Source: Glebionis coronaria
Taxonomy: Eukaryota > Streptophyta > Magnoliopsida > Asterales > Asteraceae
DNA: 64,000 nucleotides
Direction: 5' to 3'
Assembly (NCBI GenBank): GCA_025667525.1
Contig: CM046882.1
Span: 524,298,618-524,362,617 of the forward strand
A model generated the notes under the pieces. It made no database searches, was not told the DNA's origin, and was given only the letters and a program-made list of their open reading frames with translations. Both the position numbers and the translations under genes were made by a program. Shown here one piece after another: positions 1-11,440 of the stretch. Position 1 is the first letter of the stretch. Every line of letters starts with the position of its first letter.

Positions 1-1287
1 GTATCGATAATATGGACGTGCCTAGAAATGTCGCTCAATAATGACACGGGCGTGTACATAAAACTTGAATGAAAGTTGTAAATATTTTTCAAAACATGTC
101 ATTTCTTTTTTTTTTAAAGGAAAATGTCTATTTTGGACAATTTTTCCAACAACGGGTAGAGCAATCTATCTTGGGTTAAGCTTGTCCCAAAACATTTGAC
201 GTTTTGAGCTCAACACAATGGCTTGTAATCACTTTTAGATTGCAACCCATATCTATATTCACAGGGGAGTGTACGCTTTAATGCCCTTACCCTCAACAAA
301 AGAAGAGAAATCTTCTTACACCAAAGTCTAGAGAAACCTTTTCGCCAAAAAGAAATAGAGTTTTTCAAAAAATGCTCAACACAATTTTTTTCAAGAATTT
401 CTCACTGATTATTCAAAATCTTTCAAAAATTTTGTGTTCCACAACTCCTATCCTCAAAAAGTGAAATGTGGATCACATCCTCACAATGACAATTCAATTA
501 GATCAATTTTTGAGGGGGAGCATTCCAAATTCATGCTAAGTTTGACACATCTTTCTCCCGAACGTTTTCAAGACTATTTTTTAAAACATATTTTAATCAA
601 ATTTGGTATCTCTAATATCAAACGATTTTATATATTAGAGATAGGGGAGAAAATGTGAGGGAAGATTCAAGCACTCATGGTTACGATCAAATACCCACAA
701 CATCTTTAATTCACGACGTTATTGGTGTCAAAAGGGTGGTTAGGTTTAAGTCCTATGATCCACCCAGAACCGGAGGGATCTTCCCAGGGACAATCCAATT
801 GATTATTAGAAGTCCTTAGGAAAGATGGAGTAGAATGTGAACGAAGCTGAATGCCGACTAAGTACTGATTCTAGCACTAGAACAATCACAACAAGGTGCT
901 ACTAATGATGTCTCGGTAAGCATTGAAGGGGTTGAAGAATGAAAAAGAAATGTAAGGATAAAGGGTATAAAGAAATTAGACCTCCATACAACTTAGGCAG
1001 AAACCAGGTCAACACATCATGAAGACAACGCATCATGGACCCAGTGATGTAATGCACAACCCCTCCCTAGCTGACTAAGGCTTCTCTCAAAAGAAGTTTG
1101 TTTTATTGCCACGGAGATCAACACGATTTCTATTAACTTTCTCCCTCCGAGATAGTTGATATTGAATAGGTGGCATCTGCTCCAGCCTCCGACCACTAAA
1201 AGTGCACTAATCGAGTCTAGAGCCAAGAGATCAATCAAATCTCATTAGGACACACGGATGACTATCAAGAGAGTCTTACGCTATATC

Positions 1288-1590
1288 CTTGCGATATTTC
1301 TAGAACGCTCAGATTGATACTACTTAGTATTCATAATGATGAGTGGAAATCCTTCTAGTGTTAACATCAAACAGCACTGCGGTAGGTCATGTGTAAGATT
1401 CTTTATGAATTGAACATATGTAAAACTGAAAAGAAACAGTGGTTTGTTTCTTTATCGATTCAAACTCGTTTCAGGTTTCTACCCAATATCTTTATGGTCT
1501 TGCCAGAACATTCAGAGTGATATTTATTAATATTCATAGTGATGAATGGAAATCCTTCTAGCGTCAACACCAAACAGCGCTACGGTAGGT
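1288..1590 (+). repeat. Imperfect direct repeat, period about 210 bp
   Basis: Two copies of a roughly 95 bp block (about 1291-1390 and 1498-1590) share runs such as GGAAATCCTTCTAG and the end CGGTAGGT, with scattered substitutions. A weaker third partial copy (ATTCTT-ATGAATCAA) follows at about 1650. No protein is encoded. Confidence 0.6.
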
Positions 1591-2347
1591 AACTTGCGAG
1601 ATTCTTTATGAATCAAGCTTGGGTCAACTGGAAAGCAACAATGGTAAGATTCTTAATGAATCAAACTTGTTCCAGGAATTTGAATTGACGACTTTAATCA
1701 AGCGGATATTTATCCAATTGATTCACTCTTTATTATCGCAGTCTTGCTTTGAGACGGTCGAGTAAAGAGAACGGCTAGTACTGCCTCGAAACCCTGTCAA
1801 GGATATTCTTAATTAAATCTACCTAATCACAGGTACGATATTTAATATCGTGTAACGGTCTTCCCTGACCGGAGGTAAAACGCTACCGATTTAGGACGAA
1901 TGTCAAAGCCATTCAGTCCGTGTCTATGTTTTGTCTTAAAAAGGTGATGTTACGGTGTACTCAGCAAAGTCAAAGATTCATAAGCACGTACTCATGCCCA
2001 AAGACATTCAACAATCAAGAAAGCTAAAGACTTCCGCAACTCTGATGCAAATCTTTCTTAACAATTAATGTAGAGGAATGACCTCTATTCAAAGGAGATT
2101 GTTAGCAAGCTTTCAATATGGTGAGAAGTATGAGCATGTGGATAAAGACACAAGATCGCAAGATGGCGAGGACAAGTCAAGGATAATTTGAAGATCTCAA
2201 GTTTAAAGACAAAGTCGAAAGACAACGAGAAAGACTCAAAGATCACAGCATGAAGGAACAAGACTACTATTACACGTTCAAGATTCATTTATGACGAAAT
2301 TCGTAATCTCCATTGATCTCCAAATATCGAAGAGGCATGACCTCACA

Positions 2348-2358
2348 TTGGGGGAGAT
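2348..2358 (+). promoter_or_regulatory. Polypurine tract next to LTR
   Basis: TTGGGGGAGAT immediately precedes TGTTAGCC, the usual arrangement of plus-strand primer and 3' LTR start in plant Copia-type elements. Confidence 0.6.
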
Positions 2359-2742
2359 TGTTAGCCTAAAAAATATTGAGTCAAACAAGAATGTTCGGTC
2401 ACAGGTTTATGATGTAATATTTATTAGAACGTTGTAATAGTTAGTTAAAATAGTTGTGACATTACGGGCTTGATGGTTAGCTTAAAAGGCCTATTTTAAG
2501 GTACTAAGCATTTTATTCAAGCCCGGCCTAAAACATATATAGTCCATTAAGAAGCCCGCATGTGGGTGGACTATATAAACACCCTCCTAGCATGTTAGGA
2601 GGGTTGGTTGTTCATTTTTCTTAATCTAATCTTTCCAGAGTTTCACACACCTCTCTCTACTTTCTCTCACTACTTTCTCTCTCTAAATTCATATCTTTTC
2701 CATCTCATTTCTTTAATCTATCATCATATAGTTAGGGACAAC
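2359..2742 (+). mobile_element. 3' or solo LTR (Copia-like), approximate right end
   Basis: It starts with TGTTAGCC after a polypurine tract and contains a TATA box (CTATATAAAC, 2571-2580) followed at once by a stem-loop. The right end is placed near ACAACA at about 2742 and is uncertain, because no partner LTR and no primer-binding site were found. Confidence 0.45.
2571..2604 (+). promoter_or_regulatory. LTR TATA box plus CTCCT/AGGAG stem-loop
   Basis: CTATATAAAC at 2571-2580 is followed by the perfect inverted repeat ACCCTCCTA / TAGGAGGGT (2581-2589 and 2596-2604, six-base loop). A hairpin in this position would sit at the very start of the LTR transcript. Three other LTRs in the window have a similar hairpin next to the TATA box. 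Confidence 0.6.
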
Positions 2743-3899
2743 ACACTTAGACAATTCTATAAATCATAAAATAAAATCAGTATATGTCCCGATATATGAA
2801 CAACATCTTCATGAAGTGTCTTTGCTTTAAACCTTATATTTTAGGAGTTAGAATTTTTATACTACACTTAATATTTTTTGTCTGCAAATCTGATTTTGAC
2901 ACTTATTCTTATAACTGTAATTACCCTAACTTCCTGACCTCTTAAAAATAAAAGGAGACTAGATCCCAAAACTAGATTCAAATTACTTGAATCAACTAAA
3001 AAGCTATCATAAAACTCTACTTATTCCCATTTTAATCCAATTCATTTTTTAGACTGCACAAATACCCTTAATTATTTTAAGTATTTTACCCATCCAATCT
3101 ACTCGAGGGTTGTTATATCGTGTTAATATGGATTAATAAACTTATTAGAGACCCCTTAGGGCTGTTTTAACATAAAGATTAATTAAAAAAGTTATTAGAA
3201 AACCTTTTATCGCCATAACATATTTTTAGGGTTTATAGAAAACCCTAAATCATAAATACATAAAATAAATGTTGCGTGCTGACACATGGATTTAAAAGAC
3301 TAGAATCTTACATGAAGAAGATGGTTATGATGATGGAATAATCACCACAAGTAACCCAAGCACACCAAAACAATAAGAAGGAGGAAGAGTATGCAAGAAA
3401 AACGAAGGCTCCAAGGTTCTTCAATGGAGGAAAACTAGAGAAAAGCTTGAGAAATTTTCATCAATTGAGGTTTTAGGAGAATAAATAATACAGAGTATAG
3501 GAGATTTTGTAGCAGGATATGACCAAATAAACATATTGTACGAATTAAGGAAACTTTCCCATTTTGTTTACACTCTTTTCTTAAAATAACTAATGCTTAA
3601 AATAAAATGATTTTGGTGCAAAACCTTACACTTCATTCCTAAAATACCAAAGACTTCAAAAGTAAAATATTTGTGGTGTAAAACACCTCTAAAATCCAGA
3701 CTTCTATATATAGTAAGTTTTTTTACCTTATTTTATTATTTTCATGATTTCCAATAATTATAACATATGGTTTAATTATTCAAATTTCTTTATCAATTCA
3801 AAAACAAAATTTACATTATATGAAATGAAATGAATCTCATATTTTCAAAATGAAATAAAATGACAATTTCACATTTTCAAAATTCGGGTTTTACAATGT
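2743..3899. other. AT-rich stretch without a recognisable gene
   Basis: About 1.15 kb of AT-rich sequence with no convincing ORF, RNA gene or terminal repeats. It separates the LTR fragment on the left from the decayed Copia coding region on the right and may include diverged retroelement sequence. Confidence 0.5.
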
Positions 3900-3924
3900 G
3901 ACCATCTTGAATATCATTGACTAT

Positions 3925-4662
3925 TTGTGAAAGTTTGATGGAAAGTCTTATTCAGGCTTTTTGGTTGGATATTCACTTAGCAGCAAGGCATACAAGGTAT
4001 ACACTCTAGAAACAATAAAAGTTGAAGAAAAATTTCATGTTAATTTTCTAGAGAATTAACCCAATGTTGTAGGAAAATGTTATTCTTTGATGTTTGACCA
4101 TGATTATCTAACCAATTCTATGAATTATAAGCCTGTCATAGCAGAAAGTCAAGATATAAAAAATGCAGGTTCAAAAGAAGCTAACCATAGTGCATGTACA
4201 AAAGATAACATTGATGTAGGTATCTCTACCAAGGAAACAATGCCTGATGATAAGTGTGTGATCTTGCCTATATGGTCTTCTCTTTCAACTATTGTCAAAA
4301 TCCCAAGGAATAAGTCTGTGAACATATCTAAAAATCCAGTTGATAATCAAACCTATCTGGATGAGCTTAAAAGGCTTAAGAGTCAAGAAAAGGAAGCTAG
4401 GGAAGCATCTGAGGTGCTTAGAGAGGATTTTGCTCAAGAAAAAAAGGATTTGATTCATCAGACAGTATCTTCTAGACCGAGTGGTACTTTCTCTCTAAAT
4501 ATCACCAGTTCTTCAAGAGTACCTAAAGATGGTAATTCGTCAAATCTCTTTGATGATTTTCCATCCTCAGATGATGTAGATAGTCCGGCAAGTCTAAAGG
4601 AGGGAATCTCTCAAGTACATTCTATGATGATAAGGGTGCAGTGGCTGATTTCACTAACTTAG
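3925..4662 (+). pseudogene. Copia integrase C-terminus and linker (pol fragment)
   Basis: Around 3930-4080 the translation reads as a Copia integrase tail (GKFDGKS...GFLVGYSLSSKAYKVY...VEEKFHVNF) with stops. It runs into an open frame (4087-4662, 191 codons) corresponding to the low-complexity, Ser/Asp/Lys-rich segment between integrase and reverse transcriptase. The charged run LKRLKSQEKEAREASE looks like a coiled coil. The frame has no intact upstream pol and is not expected to be expressed by itself. Confidence 0.65.
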
Positions 4663-4899
4663 AGCCCACTGTAATAGTAATTCCTATTCCCACATCTAGG
4701 GCACATACCATTCATCCTAAAGCCTAAATTCTTGGAGATCCTAATTCAGTTGTTCAGACAAGAAGTAAATTGAAGAATAGTAATGCAGTTCATGCCGTTG
4801 TCAGTTATATTTAAAAGCAACAGAGAATTAATCACAAAGATCAAGAACGCTGTCTTTTTGATTGTTTTTTTATCTCAAATTAACCAAAGAAGATTTCTC

Positions 4900-6200
4900 A
4901 GGCTCTTAAAGATGAAATTTGGGTGGATGCAATGGAAGAGGAGCTATTATAGTTTAAGCTTCAAAAGGTTTAGATTATTTTATACTAAGCACGTTATTAG
5001 AGCTAGGTGGGACTACAGGAACAAGAAGGATGAAAGAGGGATTGTAGTTAGAAACAAGGTAAGATTAATTACCCAGGGATAGACAAGAGGAAAGAATAGA
5101 CTATGATGAGGTTTCTGCTCTTGTGACCAAGATTGAAGCTATAAGGATACTTTTGGCCTTTGCCTCTTTCATGGGATTCATAGTTAATCAAATGGATGTG
5201 GAGAGTACCTTCTTATATGGTACAATAGATGAGGAGGTGTATGTGGCTAAACCTCTAGGACTTTTTACCCCAAGATTCCTAAAAAGGTCTACAAGGTTGT
5301 TAATGCTCTTTATGGCTTATACCAAGCTTATAGCGCCTAGTATGCCACCTTATCCAATTTCTTAATATATAATGTAGATGATATTATATTTGGTTCTACT
5401 AACAAGTCTTGGTGTGATGAGTTTGAAAGTTAAATGAAGGGTATATTCCAGATGAGTTCTATAGGAAAAAGTACTTTTTTCTAGGGTTACAAGTCAAGCA
5501 GAAAGAAGATGAATCTTCATATGTCAAGACAAGTATGTGATTGAGGTCCTGAATAAATTTGATTGTGTGAGTATGAAGATTGCAAGTACCCATGTAAATA
5601 CCAAGAAGCCTCTAGTCAAAGATGAAGATGTTGCAGACGTAGATGTTCACACCTATAGATCCATGATTGGACCCCTGATGTACTTGACTGGTCTAAGCCT
5701 GATATTATGTTTGCATTTTGTGCTTGAATTAGGTTACAAGTCACTCCAAAGACTTCACACCTTCATGTGTGAATAGGATCTTCAAATATCTCAAAGGTCA
5801 ACCCAAATTGGGTCTGTGGTATCCTAGAAAGTCATCTTTGATCTGAAATCGTATACAGACAGTGATTATGTTGGTACTAATCTTGATAGGAAATCCATAA
5901 CAGGAGGTTTTCAATTTCTTGGTAGGATACTTATCTCATGGCAATGAAAGAAGCAAACCATTGTGTCTACTTCTACTACTGAAGCAGAATATGTTGCTGT
6001 TGTCCATTGCTATGGACAGGTGTTGTGGATTCAGAATCTAATGTTAGAATATGGGTTCAATTTTATGAATCCAAAAATCTAAATTGATAATGAAAGCACC
6101 ATCTGTATTGTGAAGAATCTAGTGTTTCACTCCAAGACCAAGTATATTGAGATTAGGCACCATTTTATAAGGGATACTTATTGGAAGAAGCTTATCTAGG
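4900..6200 (+). pseudogene. Copia reverse transcriptase and RNase H, broken
   Basis: Reverse transcriptase is recognisable from VNQMDVESTFLYGTIDEEVY at 5180-5240, where the usual Ala before Phe has become Thr, through a remnant of the V-D-D catalytic box near 5370 (NVDDIIFGSTNKSWCDEF), to YRSMIGPLMYLT at about 5660. RNase H follows with SDYVGTNLDRKSITGG (about 5855-5905) and STSTTEAEYVAV (about 5965-6000), then IDNESTICIVKN and FHSKTKYIEIRHHFIRD ending near 6180. At least four frameshifts and several stops interrupt it. It is clearly Ty1/copia and dead. Confidence 0.8.
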
Positions 6201-6392
6201 TTCTTAAGATACATACTATGATATTTCAGTTCTAGGTAGCCAATATTAGAATGTTGAATCAGTAGCTGCATGTGTTCACGGAGGAAATATGGATATGTTA
6301 TGTATAGTTAGGAGAAAGAATTCAGATGTTAGGATGAGTATTTGGGTCTATTAGAATGAGAGATATTAGGTAAAGAGGGTAGATGGTGGTTA

Positions 6393-6478
6393 GTACTGAT
6401 AGACAAAGAGTTGGTACTGGAAAGCAAAGTTAGTACCGATTGGCAAAGCTTTAGTACTGCCAGGCTTACAAAGTACCA
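6393..6478 (+). repeat. GTAC(T/C)G motif array, about 20 bp period
   Basis: The core GTACTG, GTACCG or GTACCA starts at 6393, 6414, 6433, 6454 and 6473, so the spacing is 21, 19, 21 and 19 bp. A CAAAG or GCAAAG block also recurs between copies. The array lies just after the RNase H remnant and before the internal TATA box. In an undamaged copy it could encode a Ser-Thr-rich heptapeptide repeat, so a protein-level explanation is possible. Confidence 0.6.
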
Positions 6479-6558
6479 GCAGGTTACTGTTAGAGAAAAT
6501 ACCGTAAAGGGTTAGTTATGAAAATTGGAGGGTTTGTTCATCAACAGGTTTCTTAAAC

Positions 6559-6568
6559 CTATATAAAC
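6559..6568 (+). promoter_or_regulatory. Internal TATA box before post-pol ORF
   Basis: CTATATAAAC lies about 100 bp before the ATG at 6667. The sequence between is CT-rich and resembles a plant 5' UTR. Placed after pol and before an extra ORF, it could be a subgenomic promoter or a feature picked up with that ORF. Confidence 0.45.
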
Positions 6569-6666
6569 CCATCCCAATTGCTCAAATATTTCAGCTAATC
6601 ATTCTCTAACACTCTCTATATGCAAACCATAATTCTCTCTCATTGACGATCATAAATTCTCCATCA

Positions 6667-6858
6667 ATGGCTGTACTTACATCTTGCTCAAAGCACAACA
6701 TGGTCGCAATACTGGAAAAGACAAAGGATAACACTAAATTTCATGAGATCATTGACATTCTCACAAGGAGTCCCATCCATTATGCTCTCACTGTAAGTCC
6801 TACTGCCTCTACTACTATTGTTAAACAGTGTTGGAGGACTACAACCTCCACAATAGTC
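6667..6858 (+). pseudogene. Post-pol extra ORF of Copia element, 3' truncated
   Basis: From ATG 6667 the frame encodes MAVLTSCSKHNMVAILEK, then FHEIIDILTRSPIHYALTVS and STTIVKQCWRTTT. From memory this resembles the start of a hypothetical protein found downstream of pol in many Asteraceae Copia elements; no function is established. It is cut after about 64 codons by the LTR starting at 6859. The ATG at 6643 is in the same frame, but 6667 fits the homologous start better. Confidence 0.5.
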
Positions 6859-7536
6859 TGTTGGTATTTGGTCGTGTCATAACAATTAATTATATGGCTA
6901 GACACATATGGGCCTATGGGGTCACACACATATACACTGAGGTACCATTTAATATAGTGTATCTAATGTATTTATGATATATATAAAACTTACGTAACTC
7001 GAGAGGAACAGAGGAAAGACCAAGATGGTCAAGTGTAACTTATATGGTTAATAAGGTAATTAATTTAGTCATTAAGACTAATCAATTATAATTAACTTAT
7101 ATTAATAACATATATTGTATGTTATATGTTTAAAAATGAGATGTTCTGTTTTTCCTCTCTAGCTCTCTTTTCACACGTCAAAAATGAATTCATCATCTAT
7201 ATGGTGATGTTTTTTTGTTGTTTAAAATTGTAAGCTATTAATCTATTATAGTTCATTGTTTACAAAGATTTACGGGTATTAACACTAGTATCTATGTGGT
7301 ATACATTAACGTGTAGTGTGTTTCTACATAGAGGTGATCTACTTTGATCATTTGGGTTTCTTGGTAGATCTTGTGTTGGTGATTGGTCTCCATTCGATCC
7401 TACCAAATCACGCTACAAAGGTATACTTATGTCTTCCTTTTTATTGATTAATCATATGACTCTATGGATCCGTCCATAGGTGCTTGTTCCGCTGCGTTTA
7501 ATCATGTTTTATATGATACTGGTTATATTCAGCACA
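6859..7536 (+). mobile_element. Copia 5' LTR (same family as element at 38905)
   Basis: It begins TGTTGGTATTTGG directly after the disrupted ORF and ends AGCACA six bases before a tRNA-Met-type primer site. The interior matches the layout of the LTR at 38905-39715, including a GTAAAGGTATG / CAAAGGTATAC block near its end. The length is about 678 bp. Confidence 0.6.
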
Positions 7537-9490
7537 TATAGTGGTATCACAAGCCATCATATGATTATCGGATATGCGTAAATGTGGCTAAAATGCGTGT
7601 TTTTGATGGTTTTATGAAGCCAATTGAAAAACAGCCCATATGAGTCTATTTTCGAAATTTAACAGACCCTTAGGAGGTCTTAAAATATGTTTTTGATATC
7701 TAATCCACGGGTTACGCATAATTTAATTGGTATTGTTACCGATACGTGTAAAATGACCTAAAACGCGTGTTTTGGCACGATTTGTGAATCGTTTTTAAAA
7801 CAGCCCTATGGACATGATTTCTATAATTATATGATAATTATAAGGTGTTTAAAATGTGGTTTTAGTATCTTAAGGTCTTTGGTTACACATACCAATTGAG
7901 AGTTTAATTAATTGTTGATTATTTCTTCGATTTCGTTGGCTAACAAGTGTTTCTTGTTAATTAATTCTATTTCCATGGTAAATACATGCATGTTTAGCCA
8001 TGGACTTATCCAAAACCTTGTTATATTCATAATCATATGGTATTATTATGTTTTCTATGCAAAGCCGATGAAAACCTAGATCAAATGCGACATGATGTGT
8101 GTTGACTTGCATTTAATATTAGTTTTAGGGATTTGCCATTGTTCCGGCTTCATTAATATGTTTTTTATGTTGGTTATAGCATTGTTTGGGAATTTTAAAG
8201 TAGGTTAATGATAGGTTAAATATTGTTAGTCATAAACCAATTCTAACCGATGCTTGGATGGGAATGGCTAAAGAATTAAAGACATATTGTGAAATTCGGA
8301 GCTGTTGAGCGACCTTCACTAAAACGTGTTTTCCCAGAGTTCTATAAAGGGATAGAAGCCCAATTTTGGTGTGCTGATTCACAACTCATGGGCCTTAAAA
8401 ACTATCAACTGGACCTCAGGCAATGGAAGACACCTTCTATGGGTTTTGGGCCCTAGAAGTCGACTAAAACTTTATGGCAATTTTAGGCTTCATGCTCACT
8501 TTTGGTTCAACATGCTCTTGATGGTCTTGTACCAAGAGGGAGACCACTTTGTGGTTGTGTTGACTTACCCTTAGTTGACTTCTTGGTCTTCGTGATGGCT
8601 CATGAGATAAAGTATAGGTTTTTTCATCGGTTTGAGGCTTTGCATACTTGTGGTTGTGTGGTTGCTTATTTGCTAGATAACTTGCTATAACTTGAAAATG
8701 TTTTTATAAAAACTTGAAACCAATCACAAACCATTTATAAAACTAAATCTTTGATTAAGTTTGAAGTATAAATACGATTTAAAACTAAAATCTTGTTTTC
8801 ATAATAACTCATAGCATGTTGTGAATGTTATTTCTTTTCTGTACTGTCTAAACTAATAATAACTCCACTTAGGTTTTATATTAGTCTTTAACTTGGACAA
8901 CTTGACACACACAAATTAAAATAATATTATACTTAAGTTAAAAATTGTTTTTAACTTGTGGTACGATGGATTAATGCATGCTTCCCGTACACAATTTTGA
9001 TTTTTAAATCAAACTTTTATACCCGTCTCTAATTTAAGTCATGTCGTCCAATCCTTTGAGATCACTTGAAATTACTTTTTGCATCTTGTGAGATGGATGT
9101 GAATTGTAACCCAAGGTGATTATTATCTATGTGTGAGACCTAGACTTATTCTTGCATGTTCTCAAATTGGATGACTTAATCGGTACAACGGTAAGACCTT
9201 GACTGAGGCAAGGATGGGACTAAATGTGCCAGTTTGATATTTAGTGAAATGTTCACTTCTGTCATGAGTCCCATAAAGATCTAAGAATTGTACATGATTT
9301 TCAATTGATGAACGTCATCTACCTATTGAATCTATCATTGTTAACAGATCAACTGATGTCATGATGGAACCTCAATCAGGATCTTAGCTTTTTCGTAAAA
9401 TTAGTTGTTTTTTGTAAACTTGGGTAGTTAATTTTAAAAGGATAATTATCAAAAATACTAAATATAAACTTTGTATTTCTATAAATGATT
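7537..9490 (+). mobile_element. Copia untranslated leader, truncated before gag
   Basis: No gene is present. The last part (about 9320-9490) parallels the leader of the Copia element at 41335-41487: both contain ATCAACTGATGT, a purine-poor stretch, then ATTATCAAAAATACTAA and TTTCTATA just before gag. Here homology stops where gag should start, and about 95 bp of unassigned sequence leads to the neighbouring gypsy LTR. Short frames at 8371-8690 look like chance. Confidence 0.55.
7542..7554 (+). promoter_or_regulatory. Primer-binding site, initiator tRNA-Met type
   Basis: TGGTATCACAAGC differs slightly from the common plant Copia site TGGTATCAGAGC and lies just after the LTR end, which fixes the element's plus orientation. 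Confidence 0.6.
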
Positions 9491-9586
9491 TTATGCAACA
9501 CAAATCGTAAACGAAGTTTGTTTCCTTTTTTGCTAGAGGAAGACAAACTAAGTCTTATTTCTTTGTAAGGATAAGACACGTTCCCA

Positions 9587-11425
9587 TCCTTTCTAACTCC
9601 AAACGAGCGTGAAGTTACAATAGTTTGATTATTCGTATACCGGAAAACGAGTATCGACACAACTCGAAGTTGTTGTCGATATTTGGATCGAATCTCGGGG
9701 ACTATAGAATGAGTTTAAAAAACAATTAAAGGACTGATGTAAGTCTATACACCTCAGGTTATGAGTCTATTTTCAAACACGAGTGTCGGTTTTGTAAACG
9801 GAATTGTTTAGATATGTCAAAATGGTTGTATGTGTCGAAGGCGTAAAACTGTCCGGTTTTTATAACTCAAAGATGTGTCGGGCCGAAGGCCTTAGGAGTA
9901 ATATTTTTGAATGAAACTTAAACTGAGTCTTATTCATATTGTTTTTGAGTTTGTCACCAAGTTTCGTCGAAATCAGACAAGTCTAGATAGGGTAAATTGG
10001 TGTGTACATTTGGAGTGTACATGCTGATTGGTATTTTGGACACATAGTTCAATGCTTATGTGACGTGAGTTGAGTATTCACTATTGGACATGGTGATTCA
10101 ATCAAGTGTTTAGTCATTATATCAATGACTTAGCTACTGGTCCGAGTGAAGTAAAATGTTTTTTTGACTTGCGTTGACTTGGCGTCTTATGACGGGTCAA
10201 TGTCGAGAGTGCAAGTGTTTAAAAGAATAGCGTTGGATAAAAGGGTATAGTAATATCACTTGTATCGTTATATTTTTTGGGATTTTCATGGTTTTCTAAT
10301 TTTGATTTTTATATTATTTAAGTATAATTTATACTTAAGTCGATTATTAACGAACGCGCCTTATTTGGTAGGTTGCGGTTTTCGTGTTTATACGGGCATC
10401 ACAAATCGTCGGTGATCGTCTCATTACCACTATTGGCTAAGGTGAGTCTATAGCCTCGCTTTTGAATTCTTTAATTGTTTTAGAAACCTGCGAGGGGGAT
10501 AACATGCTTGTTTTATTAAAAATAAAGAGTACAACTATAAGTTGCGATAAACTAATTAAATTGTGCAACTAAAAGTTGTGGAAGCTATATTTTACTTGAA
10601 AAGTAATTATTGAAAATGAAGGGTACAACAAGAGTTGTTGTAAACCCATGAATGGGTGCAACCAGAAGTTTTGGTAAACCATATTTGTTTTAAAATAGAA
10701 CACAAGGAACTCGATTGTATGCTTAGATGAAAGTTATTACATAAGTTAGTTTTAGCCTTAAAAGACCCATGAATCATGAATTGTTAATCGAATGAACGCT
10801 AATACTATGGATAGATCTATCGGGGTGACACCCAGTCCGGTCGCGACTAGCTATCGCGTGGTGTTGTGATGCACTAGTAATGAAACATCGGATGCATTGT
10901 ATAAGAGAAATATACGCACTTGGCTAGGTGTGTTGGGCTGAAATAATATATGTTAACGTTCAGTGTCACGAGGCTTATGTAATGACACCGATAATTATGT
11001 CCATACAACATAATTGTATTTCGATGAATTATTAACCATGGAAGGTTATTTGAAATACTTGTGTTCTCTTTATTTAAATTTAAACTCTATAGATTCACTC
11101 GGCAAATTTTGCTAAGTTTTCAGCATGTTTTATCTCAAGTCCATATAGAAGGCACTCGATAAAGACGGTTTCGTGAAGCTTGCGTATTTGAAATGTTTTG
11201 GCCCGCTTTTATAAATAATTTCCATTCAAAGAATTTTTATCATGATTATGTTGTAAACATTAAATTATCTGGACCGTGTGAAAAGTTTTATTGTTAAATG
11301 AAAATGAATGGATGTTTTTATTAAAACGACTCGTTTTGAGCCGTTTTCTATGATTATGAGCTTGAATCATGCAAGTAACACCCAATGACCTTTCCATTGT
11401 TATGACCAAAATTGGAGGTGTTGCA
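9587..11425 (+). mobile_element. 5' LTR of gypsy element, left-truncated
   Basis: From TTCTAACTCCAAACGAGCG onward this matches the 3' LTR from about 20563 to 22395 nearly base for base, ending GGTGTTGCA (the 3' copy ends GGTGTTACA). The first about 1.1 kb, present in the 3' LTR, is missing, so the upstream target duplication cannot be read. Confidence 0.85.
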
Positions 11426-11428
11426 GAT

Positions 11429-11440
11429 TGGTATCAGAGC
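11429..11440 (+). promoter_or_regulatory. Primer-binding site of gypsy element
   Basis: TGGTATCAGAGC, complementary to the 3' end of initiator tRNA-Met, lies three bases after the LTR end. Confidence 0.85.

Larger units (their letters stand above)
1..2358 (+). other. Noncoding internal remnant of an LTR retroelement
   Basis: No gene is visible here: reading frames are short and none resembles a known protein. The stretch ends in a polypurine tract directly followed by an LTR-like TGTTAG start, so it is most simply the 3' internal part of an LTR retroelement whose other end lies outside the window. A second purine-rich stop (around 2090, AGGAGATTGTTAGC) resembles the true tract at 2348 and suggests a duplicated 3' end. 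Assignment to a family is not possible. Confidence 0.35.
3900..6858 (+). mobile_element. Decayed Copia (Sirevirus-like) retrotransposon, truncated at both ends
   Basis: Protein remnants appear in Copia order: integrase C-terminus, variable linker, reverse transcriptase, RNase H, then an extra ORF after pol. The 5' LTR, gag, protease and integrase core are missing. The right end is cut at 6858, where another element's LTR (TGTTGG) starts. Stops and frameshifts are frequent, so it is an old copy. An extra ORF downstream of pol is typical of Sirevirus-type Copia elements; the lineage name is inferred from that layout and from the protein motifs. Confidence 0.75.
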
